Of a DNA stretch of 64,000 nt, positions 51,849 through 60,340 are shown piece by piece. The notes below the pieces were generated by a model. The model was not told where the DNA came from. It was given only the letters and a program-made list of their open reading frames with translations, and made no database searches. The stretch spans positions 1-64,000 of the forward strand of contig DASSLY010000096.1 of assembly GCA_035689185.1 (NCBI GenBank), read 5' to 3'. Position numbers and translations under genes: made by a program. This DNA comes from DASSLY01 sp035689185 (GTDB lineage Bacteria; Actinomycetota; Actinomycetes; Actinomycetales; Dermatophilaceae). Position 1 is the stretch's first letter, and each line of letters starts with the position of its first letter.

Positions 51849-52290
51849 TCATTCGCCCAGTGCCTTTAGCAAGGCGTCTTGGGCGTCGCTGTGGAAGAGG
51901 AACGAGACCTTCGTCGCGACCTCGTCACTGATGTCGAGCAACTGCGGGCGAGCCGACACCGGGAGCAGCAGCGCAGTCGCGCCCCTCTCCATTGTGTGTT
52001 CGGCAAGAGCAGCAGCGTTCAGGACCGTCTCCACGCCGCCGCCAAGCGACAGATTTCCGACCGTGATCAGCCCAACCACGGACCGATCGCTGGAGCATGG
52101 CGGACGCGAGCGCGAGGAGGATAGGCAGACCAAAGCCGGCGCCGGACTTCGCTGCGTCCAGCGCACGGACCTACGCAGTGAGGTTGTGCTCGCGGGGGTC
52201 ACGATCGCCAACGAGCGACCGCGCCTGGGAGATGAGGTTCTGCTCGGCGACCTTGAAACTTTCGCACAGCGCGTCCCCTCAACTGCTGCC
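51849..52290 (-). pseudogene. Decayed BrxL / Lon-related C-terminal fragment
   Basis: The C-terminal protease-like part of a BREX-type Lon-related protein can be read on the minus strand across breaks. ESFKVAEQNLISQARSLVGD is followed by DPREHNLTA, a TAG stop, then VRALDAAKSGAGFGLPILLA (about 52275-52090). A frameshift leads to VVGLITVGNLSLGGGVETVL and VSARPQLLDISDEVATKVSF, ending DALLKALGE at 51849. A TGA lies just upstream of the readable part, and the AAA+ N-terminal two thirds are missing. No other BREX gene is present. Confidence 0.7.
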
Positions 52291-52508
52291 ACGCCCCAGA
52301 TCCTATTGGGCCGAAGCGGCACGCGCTGGGAGTGGCTCCGACAATGGCAGTCGGATCTCTTGATGTCAAGATGTCGTGCCACAACTCGTGCCATGACTCT
52401 CGGCCAATCGGGGTTTCTGACGGTGAGTCACGGTGCGTCAGCCATGCGCCCAACTGGAGCGTGTAACGACAAAGCCGCAGGTCAAGGGGTCTGTGACCCG
52501 GCTTCGGG

Positions 52509-52553
52509 TGGTGGCCAGGGGCGGGGTCGAACCGCCGACCTTCCGATTTTCAG
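52509..52553 (-). other. tRNA-Phe 3' fragment: attachment site
   Basis: Forty-five bases equal the 3' part of tRNA-Phe, from the anticodon loop (CTGAAAATC, anticodon GAA) through the T arm (GGTTCGACCCCGCC) to GGCCACCA. The D arm and 5' acceptor strand are absent and unrelated sequence takes over at 52554, so it is not a functional tRNA. This is the segment tyrosine integrases usually recombine in. An excisionase and integrase lie at once to the right, so this should be one attachment end of the element. Confidence 0.85.
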
Positions 52554-52844
52554 TTCGGCACGGGCGCATTCGAGGGGGTCCGAATTGAGCGGTGCGTGCT
52601 CAGCAGGAGCGAAGTCCGGCCGTGGCTGATCGAGCGAGTGCGGGCTGCGGTTAGCAACGTGTTAGCACGGCGGGCTCGCCATCGGGCTGCGAGACGAGGC
52701 GCTTCCCCCATCGCGAGGCCCCTCGTGCCCTTCGTCAGCCCAACGTTGGATGTCCATCTGGGCCTGATTGAGGGCATCCGGAGCGTACGCACCCACCCGC
52801 CAGCGTCCGCCCGAGCAGGTCCGGACACGATCGAAGGTCGAGCC

Positions 52845-53048
52845 ATGAACGAGAAGTTGCTGTACCGGGTGTCCGAGGTAGCCGCATTCCTCAGCCTGAG
52901 CAGGACCACCGTCTATGAGCTGGTGCGCAGCGGTGTCCTGCCGTCGGTCCGAATCGGCGGATCGCGCAGGGTCAGGGGGGAGGACCTCGCCGGCTACGTC
53001 GACTCCCTCGAGCGGGTCGACGTGGCTGGACGTGCACGCATTCGATGA
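52845..53048 (+). CDS. Excisionase-type helix-turn-helix protein
   Basis: This 67-residue winged-helix MerR/excisionase-type DNA-binding protein reads LLYRVSEVAAFLSLSRTTVY, ELVRSGVLPSVRIGGSRRV and then GEDLAGYVDSL. Such proteins serve as recombination directionality factors next to tyrosine integrases of actinobacterial integrative elements. GAAGG precedes the ATG at 52845. Its end overlaps the integrase start by 4 bp, and they should be expressed together. Confidence 0.88.
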   Translation: MNEKLLYRVSEVAAFLSLSRTTVYELVRSGVLPSVRIGGSRRVRGEDLAGYVDSLERVDVAGRARIR

Positions 53049-54301
53049 GTTCAGCATCGTCCCCGATCCGGCGTGCGCCCCGACTGCACAACGGGGTCAT
53101 TCGACGTGGCGCGACCTGGTCGTACGTCATTCGGGTGACCGACAGCCGGGGTGTCAGCAAGCCTCGTTGGGTCGGCGGGTTCCCGACGGAGGCATCGGCC
53201 AAGCGTGCCCGGGATGAGGCCAGGATCGCGGCAAGCAAAGGTGACTTCGTCGACCGCAGCACGGTGACCGTGGCGGAGTACCTGCACCGATGGCTCTCGG
53301 TGCACGCCCTCGAGGTCAAGCCCCGTACCCGAGCGGGGTACGCCCACCTGATCGACACCTACATCGCTCCCCGGATTGGGCGCTGTCGATTGCAGGCACT
53401 CCGGCCGGCTGATCTCAGCGTCCTGTATCGGCAACTGCTCGAGTCCGGTGGCCAGCACGGGCAACCCCTGTCGGCCAGAACGGTGGAGTACGTGCACGCG
53501 GTGCTGCGCAAGGCCTTCGCCGACGCGGTCCGCAACGATCAGCTGCTTACCAGCAACCCTGCCGAACGAGCCAAGAGACCGCGCAAGGCGCACGCGCAGT
53601 CGAGCGTCCTGTGGACCGCCGCCGACCTGTCCTCGTTCCTGGCCAGCACCTCTTTACACCGGCTCCACGCGTTCTTTTGGCTCGCCGCCTACACCGGCGC
53701 AAGGCGAGGGGAGCTCATGAACCTACGCTGGGCGGACGTCAACCTCGACGACGACCCGTGTGTACGTCTACGGGGAACCGTTTCGGTCATCAAGGGACAG
53801 CGAGTGGAGGGCACTACCAAGGGGGGACGGGAACGCACCGTCAGTATCGACCGCGGCACCGTCGCTGTTCTGCGTGAACACCAACAGCGTCAAGGCGCCG
53901 AGCGTGAGGCCGCCGCTGGCTCCTGGATCGACGGGGATCACGTCTTCCGTCGAGAGCTCGGCGAGCCCCTATTCCCGGACACCCCGACTGCCCTCATGGG
54001 CAAGCTGCTGCGTCGACACAACGAGAGTGCCGCCGCCGACCACCGGCAACCGCTCCCGAGCATCCGGCTGCACGACCTTCGCCACCTGCACGCCACGCTT
54101 CTGCTCAGAGCGGGTGTGCCGGTCCACGTAGTCGCCAGCCGGCTTGGACACGCGGACCCCGCGATCACCCTGCGGGTCTACGCCCACGTCCTCGGAGACC
54201 AAGCCACCGAGGCGGCAGTGGTGTTTGAGCGCGTACTCCACTCGGATCGCCAGCAGCACGACGCCCTTTCGTCGAGAGTCAGCACGAGCGGTAGTCCTTG
54301 A
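53045..54301 (+). CDS. Tyrosine site-specific integrase
   Basis: This 418-residue recombinase has an N-terminal arm-binding region, a SAM-like core-binding domain (about 75-170) and a catalytic domain with the complete residue set: Arg220 (YTGARRGEL), His343 and Arg346 (HDLRH), His369 (GHADP) and the nucleophile Tyr379 (LRVYAHV). It looks functional. The gene lies 0.5 kb from a tRNA-Phe 3' fragment, its likely recombination site. It belongs to the integrase group of actinobacterial integrative and conjugative elements or related islands. Confidence 0.93.
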   Translation: MSSASSPIRRAPRLHNGVIRRGATWSYVIRVTDSRGVSKPRWVGGFPTEASAKRARDEARIAASKGDFVDRSTVTVAEYLHRWLSVHALEVKPRTRAGYAHLIDTYIAPRIGRCRLQALRPADLSVLYRQLLESGGQHGQPLSARTVEYVHAVLRKAFADAVRNDQLLTSNPAERAKRPRKAHAQSSVLWTAADLSSFLASTSLHRLHAFFWLAAYTGARRGELMNLRWADVNLDDDPCVRLRGTVSVIKGQRVEGTTKGGRERTVSIDRGTVAVLREHQQRQGAEREAAAGSWIDGDHVFRRELGEPLFPDTPTALMGKLLRRHNESAAADHRQPLPSIRLHDLRHLHATLLLRAGVPVHVVASRLGHADPAITLRVYAHVLGDQATEAAVVFERVLHSDRQQHDALSSRVSTSGSP

Positions 54302-54702
54302 TTGACGAGCCTTACCCCGAGCGACGGCGGCGTGCACTGCGACGCATCTCGACAGGGGGCGCCGGCGGTATGTCGGCAGCCTACTTCGCGGTGCGCTGGG
54401 GGGTGGCGCCTTCCGTTGGCGCGAGGCGCGTGAGGGGTCTGCGCCGCAGGCCTCCGCGTCCTGAGCCGTAGCAGCCCCTCCGCGGGACGCGGGCAGGGGT
54501 GCATGGCAACGAGCAACTCAAGGCTCTCGTGGTCGAGCACGTGCGCGACCCGCGTCCGAACAATGCGCTGCTAGACCAGCCTCGCGCTGCCGACCGCCAA
54601 CCTCTCGTCGGTCACGGCACGAACTGACTGCGGAGCCCGGGTTACGCAAGTGCCGGAGACGGCAAAGTCGGGAGCAGGCGCTCGGCGATAGGCTAACCGA
54701 CC
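54302..54702. other. 401-bp spacer after the integrase
   Basis: I see no gene, RNA or strong repeat here. Short open frames on the minus strand lack a ribosome site and family likeness. The promoter of the next regulator must lie near its right end. Confidence 0.35.
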
Positions 54703-55140
54703 ATGCCTGCCGACGCCCTCGTCGACCCGAGGGCGCTGCGTGCTGGCCGGGAGAGGGCTGGACTTACTCAGCATGAGCTCGCACGGTTGATCGGCGTAGC
54801 TGGTGGAGAGCGGGTTTCGCGGTGGGAGCGCGGCGCTTCCGCCCCCCGCCCGGATGTGCTGCTGCGGATCGCGACCATCTTGGACGTAAGGCCCGGCGAC
54901 TTGCTCACGCCGGTGGTCGGGAACCCGGATCTGCGGCGTTTGCGAGTCTTGGCCGGCCTGAGCGCTCGCGCGGTGGCCGAGCGGACGCACATGTCCATCC
55001 CCACTTACGCGCGCTGGGAATCGGGAAACTTCGACCGTATGCCCGCCATCGCGTCCCTCGAGATGCTTGCCCGGGTGCTGGGGGTCAGCCCTGGTGAGGT
55101 CGCGGCGGCTCTGACCGCTGCTCGGCGCGGCGCAGGGTGA
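54703..55140 (+). CDS. Double-XRE helix-turn-helix regulator
   Basis: This 145-residue protein has two tandem Cro/cI-type helix-turn-helix domains: ALRAGRERAGLTQHELARLI, then VSRWERGASAPRPDVLLRIA; and LRRLRVLAGLSARAVAERTH, then YARWESGNFDRMPAIASLEMLARVL. Two DNA-binding domains in one chain suggest binding to paired half-sites without a dimer. It follows the integrase on the same strand and may control the element. Its 3' end overlaps the convergent PAS gene by 56 bp. Confidence 0.88.
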   Translation: MPADALVDPRALRAGRERAGLTQHELARLIGVAGGERVSRWERGASAPRPDVLLRIATILDVRPGDLLTPVVGNPDLRRLRVLAGLSARAVAERTHMSIPTYARWESGNFDRMPAIASLEMLARVLGVSPGEVAAALTAARRGAG

Positions 55141-56119
55141 GCAGGCCGGCGGTGGTGTGCTGGTCGAGCAGGACGATGTTCGCTACGACATCAACCGTTA
55201 GCCAGTCCCCGCCCTCCGCCGCGAGCCGCAGTCGACCGATGGTCCGTCCGGTGCGAAGCGAATCCGACAGGTGCCGAGCCGCCTGCTGGTCCTCGGGATG
55301 AATCCACCTGGAGTCGGGATGGGCCGGGTCCAGCGTCCAGTGCAGGTCAGGTAGCGGGTCGTCGATCCACCGCAGGATGCGCATGTTCTTGAGGTTGAAG
55401 AGTGCTCGGTGCTCGCCGGGACGCGCTTCGCTCGCGAGCACCCGCTGCTCCAGGACGACCGGGCGTGGGGCGGTTGGGGTCGCCTCGGCTGGGCCGATGT
55501 CCTGGGTAATGCCTCGCAACACCACGTCGGTGGTGCCGTCGCGAGTCTCCTGGACGGCCCGGCAGGACAGGTGACCGGCGCGCATCTTGCCGTCGTCGCG
55601 GCGGATTGCCCACACCGCCTGGTGCTCGTCGCCCGGCCGGGACCGGATCAGCAGGGCCAACGCCGCTGCGTCGTCGGTGTTCGGCACCAATCGGGTGAAT
55701 GCCTCGGCCGTGGCACGCTGCGTTTGTCGGTCCGCCGGTGCCACGCCGTAGAGATCCAGCAGGTCGTCGCTGCCGCCGATCGTGTCCGTGCTCAGGTTGA
55801 AGTGCCAGGCGCCCGCAAGGCCCCGCTCGGGCGGGGTCTGGTCGGCCCTGCCCACCCACACCCACGCCCCGTGCACATCGCCGCGGTAGGACAACAACGG
55901 CTGGGCGACGATGCGCCGTTGTCCGTCACTGTTCAGCAAGGTATCGGGCGTCCCCGTGGCGACCGCCTTGGCCACGGCCGCCTCGACGGCCTGGAGCGAC
56001 CGTCCGCGACCCAGGATGGTCCTCAACGGGACCATGCGTTTCGGGGTAGAGCCGACTCCGATAACGCTCGGGGGCTTAGCCCCGCCGAAAGTCTCGATCA
56101 ACAGCCATCGGTCTGACAT
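55085..56119 (-). CDS. DUF5593/PAS-domain protein
   Basis: This 344-residue protein starts SDRWLLIETFGG with PKRMVPLRTILGRGRSLQAV, which I recognise from the actinobacterial DUF5593 group. A PAS-like region follows (WHFNLSTDTIGGSDDLLDLY, FTRLVPNTDDAAALALLIRS, LRGITQDIGPAEA), then a second PAS-type segment (NMRILRWIDDPLPDL, IHPEDQQAARHLSDSL). It has no output domain, so it may sense a small molecule and act through a partner. The gene overlaps the 3' end of the double-XRE gene. Confidence 0.78.
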   Translation of the reverse strand: MSDRWLLIETFGGAKPPSVIGVGSTPKRMVPLRTILGRGRSLQAVEAAVAKAVATGTPDTLLNSDGQRRIVAQPLLSYRGDVHGAWVWVGRADQTPPERGLAGAWHFNLSTDTIGGSDDLLDLYGVAPADRQTQRATAEAFTRLVPNTDDAAALALLIRSRPGDEHQAVWAIRRDDGKMRAGHLSCRAVQETRDGTTDVVLRGITQDIGPAEATPTAPRPVVLEQRVLASEARPGEHRALFNLKNMRILRWIDDPLPDLHWTLDPAHPDSRWIHPEDQQAARHLSDSLRTGRTIGRLRLAAEGGDWLTVDVVANIVLLDQHTTAGLLTLRRAEQRSEPPRPHQG

Positions 56120-56149
56120 GACACCCCTCCTCGCGCCCCTTCGGGAGCC

Positions 56150-56989
56150 TCAAGCCTCGGCACGCCCGGCGCCAAGGCGCCGGGTGAGCACCTGATACCT
56201 AGTGCCCGCAGCCCGGGCCAAGACGTCGGCGATACGGGCGTCGGCACCCACGAGGATGCGGCCATGGCCCTTCGCCGAACCGCGCAGGATCGCCGCCGCG
56301 GTGGCTTCCGGAGAGGTGCGGGCGATGACGTCGGCGAAGCGGTGCTCGATCCCGGCCCGGTCCACGGACCCGGCAAACAGTCCGTTACGCATGATTCCCG
56401 TGCGGACCCCGCCGGGGAAGGCACAACTGACGGCGACCCGGGCGGGGACCTCCTGCTGCAGCGACTCGGTGAATCCGCGGACAGCAAACTTCGCAGCGTT
56501 GTACGCGCCGTAGCCGGCCACCCCCACCAGGCCAAAGGCGCTGGAGACGTTGACGATTCGGGCCCGGCTGTGCGTCTCCAAGGCGGGCAGGAAGGCCTGG
56601 CAGCAGGCGATCGTGCCAAGCAGGTCGACCTGAATGACGCGCCGGATATGCTCGAAGTCTGAGTCAACAAGCCGGCCCACATGAATGAGGCCGGCAACGT
56701 TGAACAAGGCGTCCGGGGCGCCGTCAGCGTCGGTGATCGCCTGAGCGGCCTCGACCACGGCGCCGTGGTCGGCGACGTCCACCTCCCAGCGACCGACCGG
56801 CACGCCCAGCGCTTCACACCTGGCCGCCACCGCCGCCAAGGAAGCCGGTTCGTTGTCGATCAGCGCGAGAGCCGACCCTGCCGCGGCCAGTTGCACGGCC
56901 AGCGCGCCACCGATGCCGCCGCCTGCACCGGTCACCACGGCCAGGCCAGCAGGCACCGGCTGGCTTGCGGTGGCAACCCGCCGAAACAT
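56150..56989 (-). CDS. Short-chain dehydrogenase/reductase
   Basis: This SDR enzyme has 279 residues: the cofactor motif VTGAGGGIGGALAVQLA, the acidic NAD-preferring site (ALIDNEP), NVAGLIH, the catalytic Ser in VNVSSAFGLVG and the YNAAK motif (Tyr-x-x-x-Lys). The substrate is unknown. The chain ends with a basic tail (RRLGAGRAEA). It lies 30 bp upstream of the PAS-type gene on the same strand, so they may be co-transcribed. Confidence 0.9.
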   Translation of the reverse strand: MFRRVATASQPVPAGLAVVTGAGGGIGGALAVQLAAAGSALALIDNEPASLAAVAARCEALGVPVGRWEVDVADHGAVVEAAQAITDADGAPDALFNVAGLIHVGRLVDSDFEHIRRVIQVDLLGTIACCQAFLPALETHSRARIVNVSSAFGLVGVAGYGAYNAAKFAVRGFTESLQQEVPARVAVSCAFPGGVRTGIMRNGLFAGSVDRAGIEHRFADVIARTSPEATAAAILRGSAKGHGRILVGADARIADVLARAAGTRYQVLTRRLGAGRAEA

Positions 56990-57302
56990 GGCATACCCTT
57001 CCCGTTACTGCGCCCGGGACTCTTGCTTCCGGGATGGGTCAGCGCTAGGAACCCATCGGCCTGGTCCCCCTGCAACATAGCCGCGATGCCCGCCGTCTGA
57101 CGTCGGCCGGGCCGAACGCCACGGGGACAGCAACCTTGACCACACCATCCGGCATCGAGACGGCACACCGGGCCGTGCCCGGAGCGCCTGGACCTGGCAC
57201 TGCTGAGATTTATGCACTAGTCTCTATCGATCGACTCGGGCCGTTGGTGTCCGCCAGCGGTGTCATTTCCAGCCTCCGCCCGATGAGATCGAGGAGAAGC
57301 AC
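56990..57302. other. 313-bp divergent spacer before the pilus-region genes
   Basis: No gene is seen. The right part, with AT-richer sequence around 57208-57230 (GAGATTTATGCACTAGTC), is the likely promoter of the lipoprotein and pilus genes. GAGGAG lies before the next ATG. Confidence 0.4.
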
Positions 57303-57869
57303 ATGAGCGCGGGACGCACACTCGTCGTGGCCTTGGCCCTGTCGTTGGGGCCTGTGGCTGGGTGCACCACTGACGCCGACCCTGAAGTCAGGAAGACGTC
57401 GCCCACGACCACGCCAACAGCGTCGACGTCAGCAAGCACCACAACGCCACCGCCGAGCCAGGCACAGCTGGACCTTCAATCAGCCGAGAAGGGCATCAGC
57501 AACTTCTGGACCGTCCTGGACAGACTGGCGGCCGATCCGAGAGCGAAGCTGGACGCCTTGGCTACCGTCTCGCGCAGCCCGTCTCTGGGGGTGTGGCAGC
57601 AGCAGCTGACGAAGCAGCGGATTGACGGACGGGTCCAGGTGGGGTCGTCCCAGGTTGTGCAGGCATCGGCAACCAGGAAGTCGGCGGAGGAGTTCGCCGT
57701 CGTCGCGTGTATCGACGTGAGCAAGGTGAACGTCGTCGACAAGGCAGGAAAGTCTGTGGTGTCGGCGAACCGTCTGCCCCGAGTGAAGTACGAGTACGTC
57801 GTCACCGAGGGCAGGGGTGCTGACGCCGGGTTCTACGTGACGCAAGATCGGGCGACCGCAGCATGCTGA
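57303..57869 (+). CDS. Hypothetical lipoprotein
   Basis: This 188-residue secreted protein has a signal peptide with lipobox VAGC and a Thr/Ser/Pro-rich linker (about residues 30-50), then a globular domain (AEKGISNFWTVLDRLAADPR, then VVQASATRKSAEEFAVVACIDVSKV). I recognise this as a common companion of actinobacterial pilus loci, but no function is assigned. Its stop overlaps the next gene by 7 bp. Confidence 0.78.
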   Translation: MSAGRTLVVALALSLGPVAGCTTDADPEVRKTSPTTTPTASTSASTTTPPPSQAQLDLQSAEKGISNFWTVLDRLAADPRAKLDALATVSRSPSLGVWQQQLTKQRIDGRVQVGSSQVVQASATRKSAEEFAVVACIDVSKVNVVDKAGKSVVSANRLPRVKYEYVVTEGRGADAGFYVTQDRATAAC

Positions 57870-58801
57870 GGAGAACACCTCTCGCGGCCACCGTGGGCCT
57901 GCTTCTGCTCGGCTGGCTGTCGCCAGCATGGGCTGTGGGTGGTGGCCCCGTGATCTGCCAGCCACCTTCTGTGTACAACCCGAGTACTGGCATTTGCGTG
58001 ATCGTTGTCACGGACCCAGGAGGCCCCGGCGGACCAGGAAAACCGGCTAACCCAGGAAACCACGGCACAGGCAGCGGCCCGGCTCGATGCTACCTCCTAC
58101 CTGGAGAAGCAATCCCCTGCCGCGACGGGAAGTCATGGTGGAGCACCGCCTTCGGCTTCGGCTGCTACGTGTCGCTGATGGAGCCCCAACCACCCAAGTC
58201 GGACCCGGTCTGGGAGGGAAACACCAACGGCGCCGTCTACAACTGTTACAGCCCACTGGTGGCACGTAACGGCGGCACGCCGCTGACCACACGGTGGTCA
58301 GCGACCCCGCCGGCCGGACCGGCGGCGCCGCCAGATCCGGCGGCCTTAGCGCGTCAGGCGACTGCGACGATGCAGTTGCGCGCGATCCGGATCGGGATCG
58401 TGCCCGAGTCTCGGCCAGGGAGTGTGGGCATCATCGGCATGCCCACGTGGATGTGGGCGCGGACCCCGGATCAACGGGCCTTGGGTCCCATCACCCGGTC
58501 CGCTTCGGCCGGCGGGTTCACGGTGACCGCGACGGCGACGGTGGACCGCGTGGCCTGGGCGATGGGCGACGGCGACACGGTCACCTGCAATGGGCCGGGC
58601 ACCCCCTACGTCGACTCGTACGCCAAGAAGTCCTCACCGACGTGTGGGCACACGTACACCCGGCAGGGGACCTACACCGTGCGGGCGACGTCGTACTGGA
58701 CCGTCCGCTGGAACGGGCTTGGCCAAGACGGCACGATCCCGATTGATCTTACGGACAGCACCAACATCACCATGGGCGAGGCCCAGGTGCTCAGCAACTG
58801 A
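57863..58801 (+). CDS. Secreted hypothetical protein
   Basis: This 312-residue protein has a signal peptide (LAATVGLLLLGWLSPAWA), a Gly/Pro-rich stretch after residue 50 and several cysteines (CYLLPGEAIPC, FGFGCYVSL, VTCNGPG...PTCGH) that suggest disulfides. The C-terminal part (AWAMGDGDTVTCNGPG, then HTYTRQGTYTVRATSYW) resembles a PKD-like beta-sandwich repeat. It likely sits on the cell surface with the pilus. No enzymatic motif is seen. Confidence 0.75.
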   Translation: MLRRTPLAATVGLLLLGWLSPAWAVGGGPVICQPPSVYNPSTGICVIVVTDPGGPGGPGKPANPGNHGTGSGPARCYLLPGEAIPCRDGKSWWSTAFGFGCYVSLMEPQPPKSDPVWEGNTNGAVYNCYSPLVARNGGTPLTTRWSATPPAGPAAPPDPAALARQATATMQLRAIRIGIVPESRPGSVGIIGMPTWMWARTPDQRALGPITRSASAGGFTVTATATVDRVAWAMGDGDTVTCNGPGTPYVDSYAKKSSPTCGHTYTRQGTYTVRATSYWTVRWNGLGQDGTIPIDLTDSTNITMGEAQVLSN

Positions 58802-58818
58802 GCTACCGAGGGGGAGCA

Positions 58819-59535
58819 GTGACCACGACGAGTCAGGCATCAGAGTCCGCAGCCGGCGAGGCGGCGACCAGCACGTCGGAAAGCCGGTTCCAGGCAGCAG
58901 GCGTGGGGGAAGCCAAGCGGGAGTCGGTGCCGCAAGCGCCGAAGCTGCGGCGTCGCCCTGTGCTGGTCGCGGCGTCGGTGGCCGCTGTGTGTCTGGGGGC
59001 CTTGCTGGGCGGGTGGGCTTGGACGTCGACGAGTCAAACGCATGTGGTGGTCGCGGTGCGCCAGACCATGACACGTGGCGAGAGGATCGACCAGGGCGAC
59101 CTGATGACGGTGCAGGTTCGTGCTGACCCAGGGCTGAAGACGATCCCGGGTGACCAGCTCGCCGGCCTGGTCGGCAAGCGGGCGGCGTTGGACATGGCCG
59201 CCGGCAGTCTGGTCACCGGTGAAGAGGTGGCGGCGAAGGTTCTGCCGGAGCGGGGCAAGTCCGTGGTGGGCGTGGCGTTGCCTTCGTCGCTGATGCCCGG
59301 CGAGGCGTTGGTCGCTGGGGATCAGGTGCGGATCGTCGCGACACCCGGCCCGCAGGGTGAGGTCGGGCGGGAGGCCCAGCCGGAGATCTCGGCAACCGTG
59401 GTGGGCCTGTATCCCACTGGCGAGAACGGTCAGACGGTCGTCGCGGTGGAGCTCCCGCAGGATCGGGCGGCAGAGCTGGCGGCGCGTTCGGCCACCGGCA
59501 AGGTGGCGCTGGTCCTGGACAGCCGGGAGCGGTGA
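58819..59535 (+). CDS. SAF-domain protein, CpaB/RcpC-like
   Basis: This 238-residue protein has a cytosolic head of 45 residues, one transmembrane helix (VAASVAAVCLGALLGGWAW) and a SAF domain (RQTMTRGERIDQGDLMTVQV, LAGLVGKRAALDMAAGSLVT) followed by a second beta region (VGVALPSSLMPGEALVAGDQ). This is the layout of actinobacterial CpaB-like pilus assembly proteins. GTG start. It precedes the CpaE-like gene by 4 bp and begins the pilus assembly run. Confidence 0.85.
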   Translation: MTTTSQASESAAGEAATSTSESRFQAAGVGEAKRESVPQAPKLRRRPVLVAASVAAVCLGALLGGWAWTSTSQTHVVVAVRQTMTRGERIDQGDLMTVQVRADPGLKTIPGDQLAGLVGKRAALDMAAGSLVTGEEVAAKVLPERGKSVVGVALPSSLMPGEALVAGDQVRIVATPGPQGEVGREAQPEISATVVGLYPTGENGQTVVAVELPQDRAAELAARSATGKVALVLDSRER

Positions 59536-59539
59536 CGAG

Positions 59540-60340
59540 ATGGCCGTGATCGTGCTCTGTTCCGCCTCCGGGTCTCCTGGGACGACCACGTCGGCGTTGG
59601 CCCTGGCTCTGACCTGGCCTCGTCCGGTGCTGCTGGTGGAGGCCGACCCGACGGGCGGCTCGGCAGTGTTCGCGGGCTACCTGCGCGCTGAGTCGGCGCC
59701 CACCGGCTCACTCATCGACCTGGCGTTGGCGAGCCGTCACGGGCGCCTGACCGAGGCGGTTGCCCAAGCAACGACGAAGTTGCCCGGACGGCCCGAGTCG
59801 ATGGTGTCGCTGCTGCCGGGCACTCGTGCCCATGGCCAGGCACGCAGTCTCCTCCCGCTGTGGGAGTCGCTGTCCGCGGAGTTGAAGGCGCTCGAGGCCA
59901 CTGGCCAGGACGTGATCGTGGACGCGGGAAGGCTGGGCCTGTCTGGCAGCCCGGAACCGCTGCTGTACGGGGCGGATCTTGCCCTCATGGTCATCCGGTC
60001 CGATCTGGTGTCACTGTCCGCGGCGCGGTCGTGGGCGGAGACGCTGCGGACCGGCTTCGCAAGCGTCGGGGCAGCGTCGTCCCTGGGCCTGCTGCTCGTG
60101 GGGGAGGGGAAACCGTACTCGGCGCGGGACGTGCGCAAGGTGCTTCAGATTCCGGTGACGGCCCCGCTGGCTTGGGACCAGGAGGCGGCTGACGTGTTCG
60201 CCAAGGGCTCGACGGCCCCCCGCAGGTTCGACTCCTCGCAGCTGGTGCGCAGCTTGAAGGCCGCGACAACCTCGATCCAGTCCACCTTGGTTGCCAACCG
60301 CGCGCAGCTGGTCGCGGTCCGCGCTAGGAGAGCCACGTGA
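59540..60340 (+). CDS. CpaE/MinD-like ATPase with altered P-loop
   Basis: This MinD/ParA-type protein has 266 residues. The first strand and loop read VLCSASGSPGTTTSALALAL. The canonical deviant Walker A (KGGxGK[ST]) lacks both lysines here, so ATP hydrolysis is doubtful. Later LVEADPTGGSAVFAGYL (Walker A' region) and VIVDAGRLGL (Walker B-like) are kept. In Tad systems CpaE-like proteins localise the machinery. It overlaps the TadA gene by 4 bp. Confidence 0.82.
   Translation: MAVIVLCSASGSPGTTTSALALALTWPRPVLLVEADPTGGSAVFAGYLRAESAPTGSLIDLALASRHGRLTEAVAQATTKLPGRPESMVSLLPGTRAHGQARSLLPLWESLSAELKALEATGQDVIVDAGRLGLSGSPEPLLYGADLALMVIRSDLVSLSAARSWAETLRTGFASVGAASSLGLLLVGEGKPYSARDVRKVLQIPVTAPLAWDQEAADVFAKGSTAPRRFDSSQLVRSLKAATTSIQSTLVANRAQLVAVRARRAT

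Noticed and set aside
52509..52600. Functional tRNA-Phe gene
   Set aside because: Sequence past the anticodon loop does not continue into the D arm or the 5' acceptor strand, so only a 3' fragment is present.
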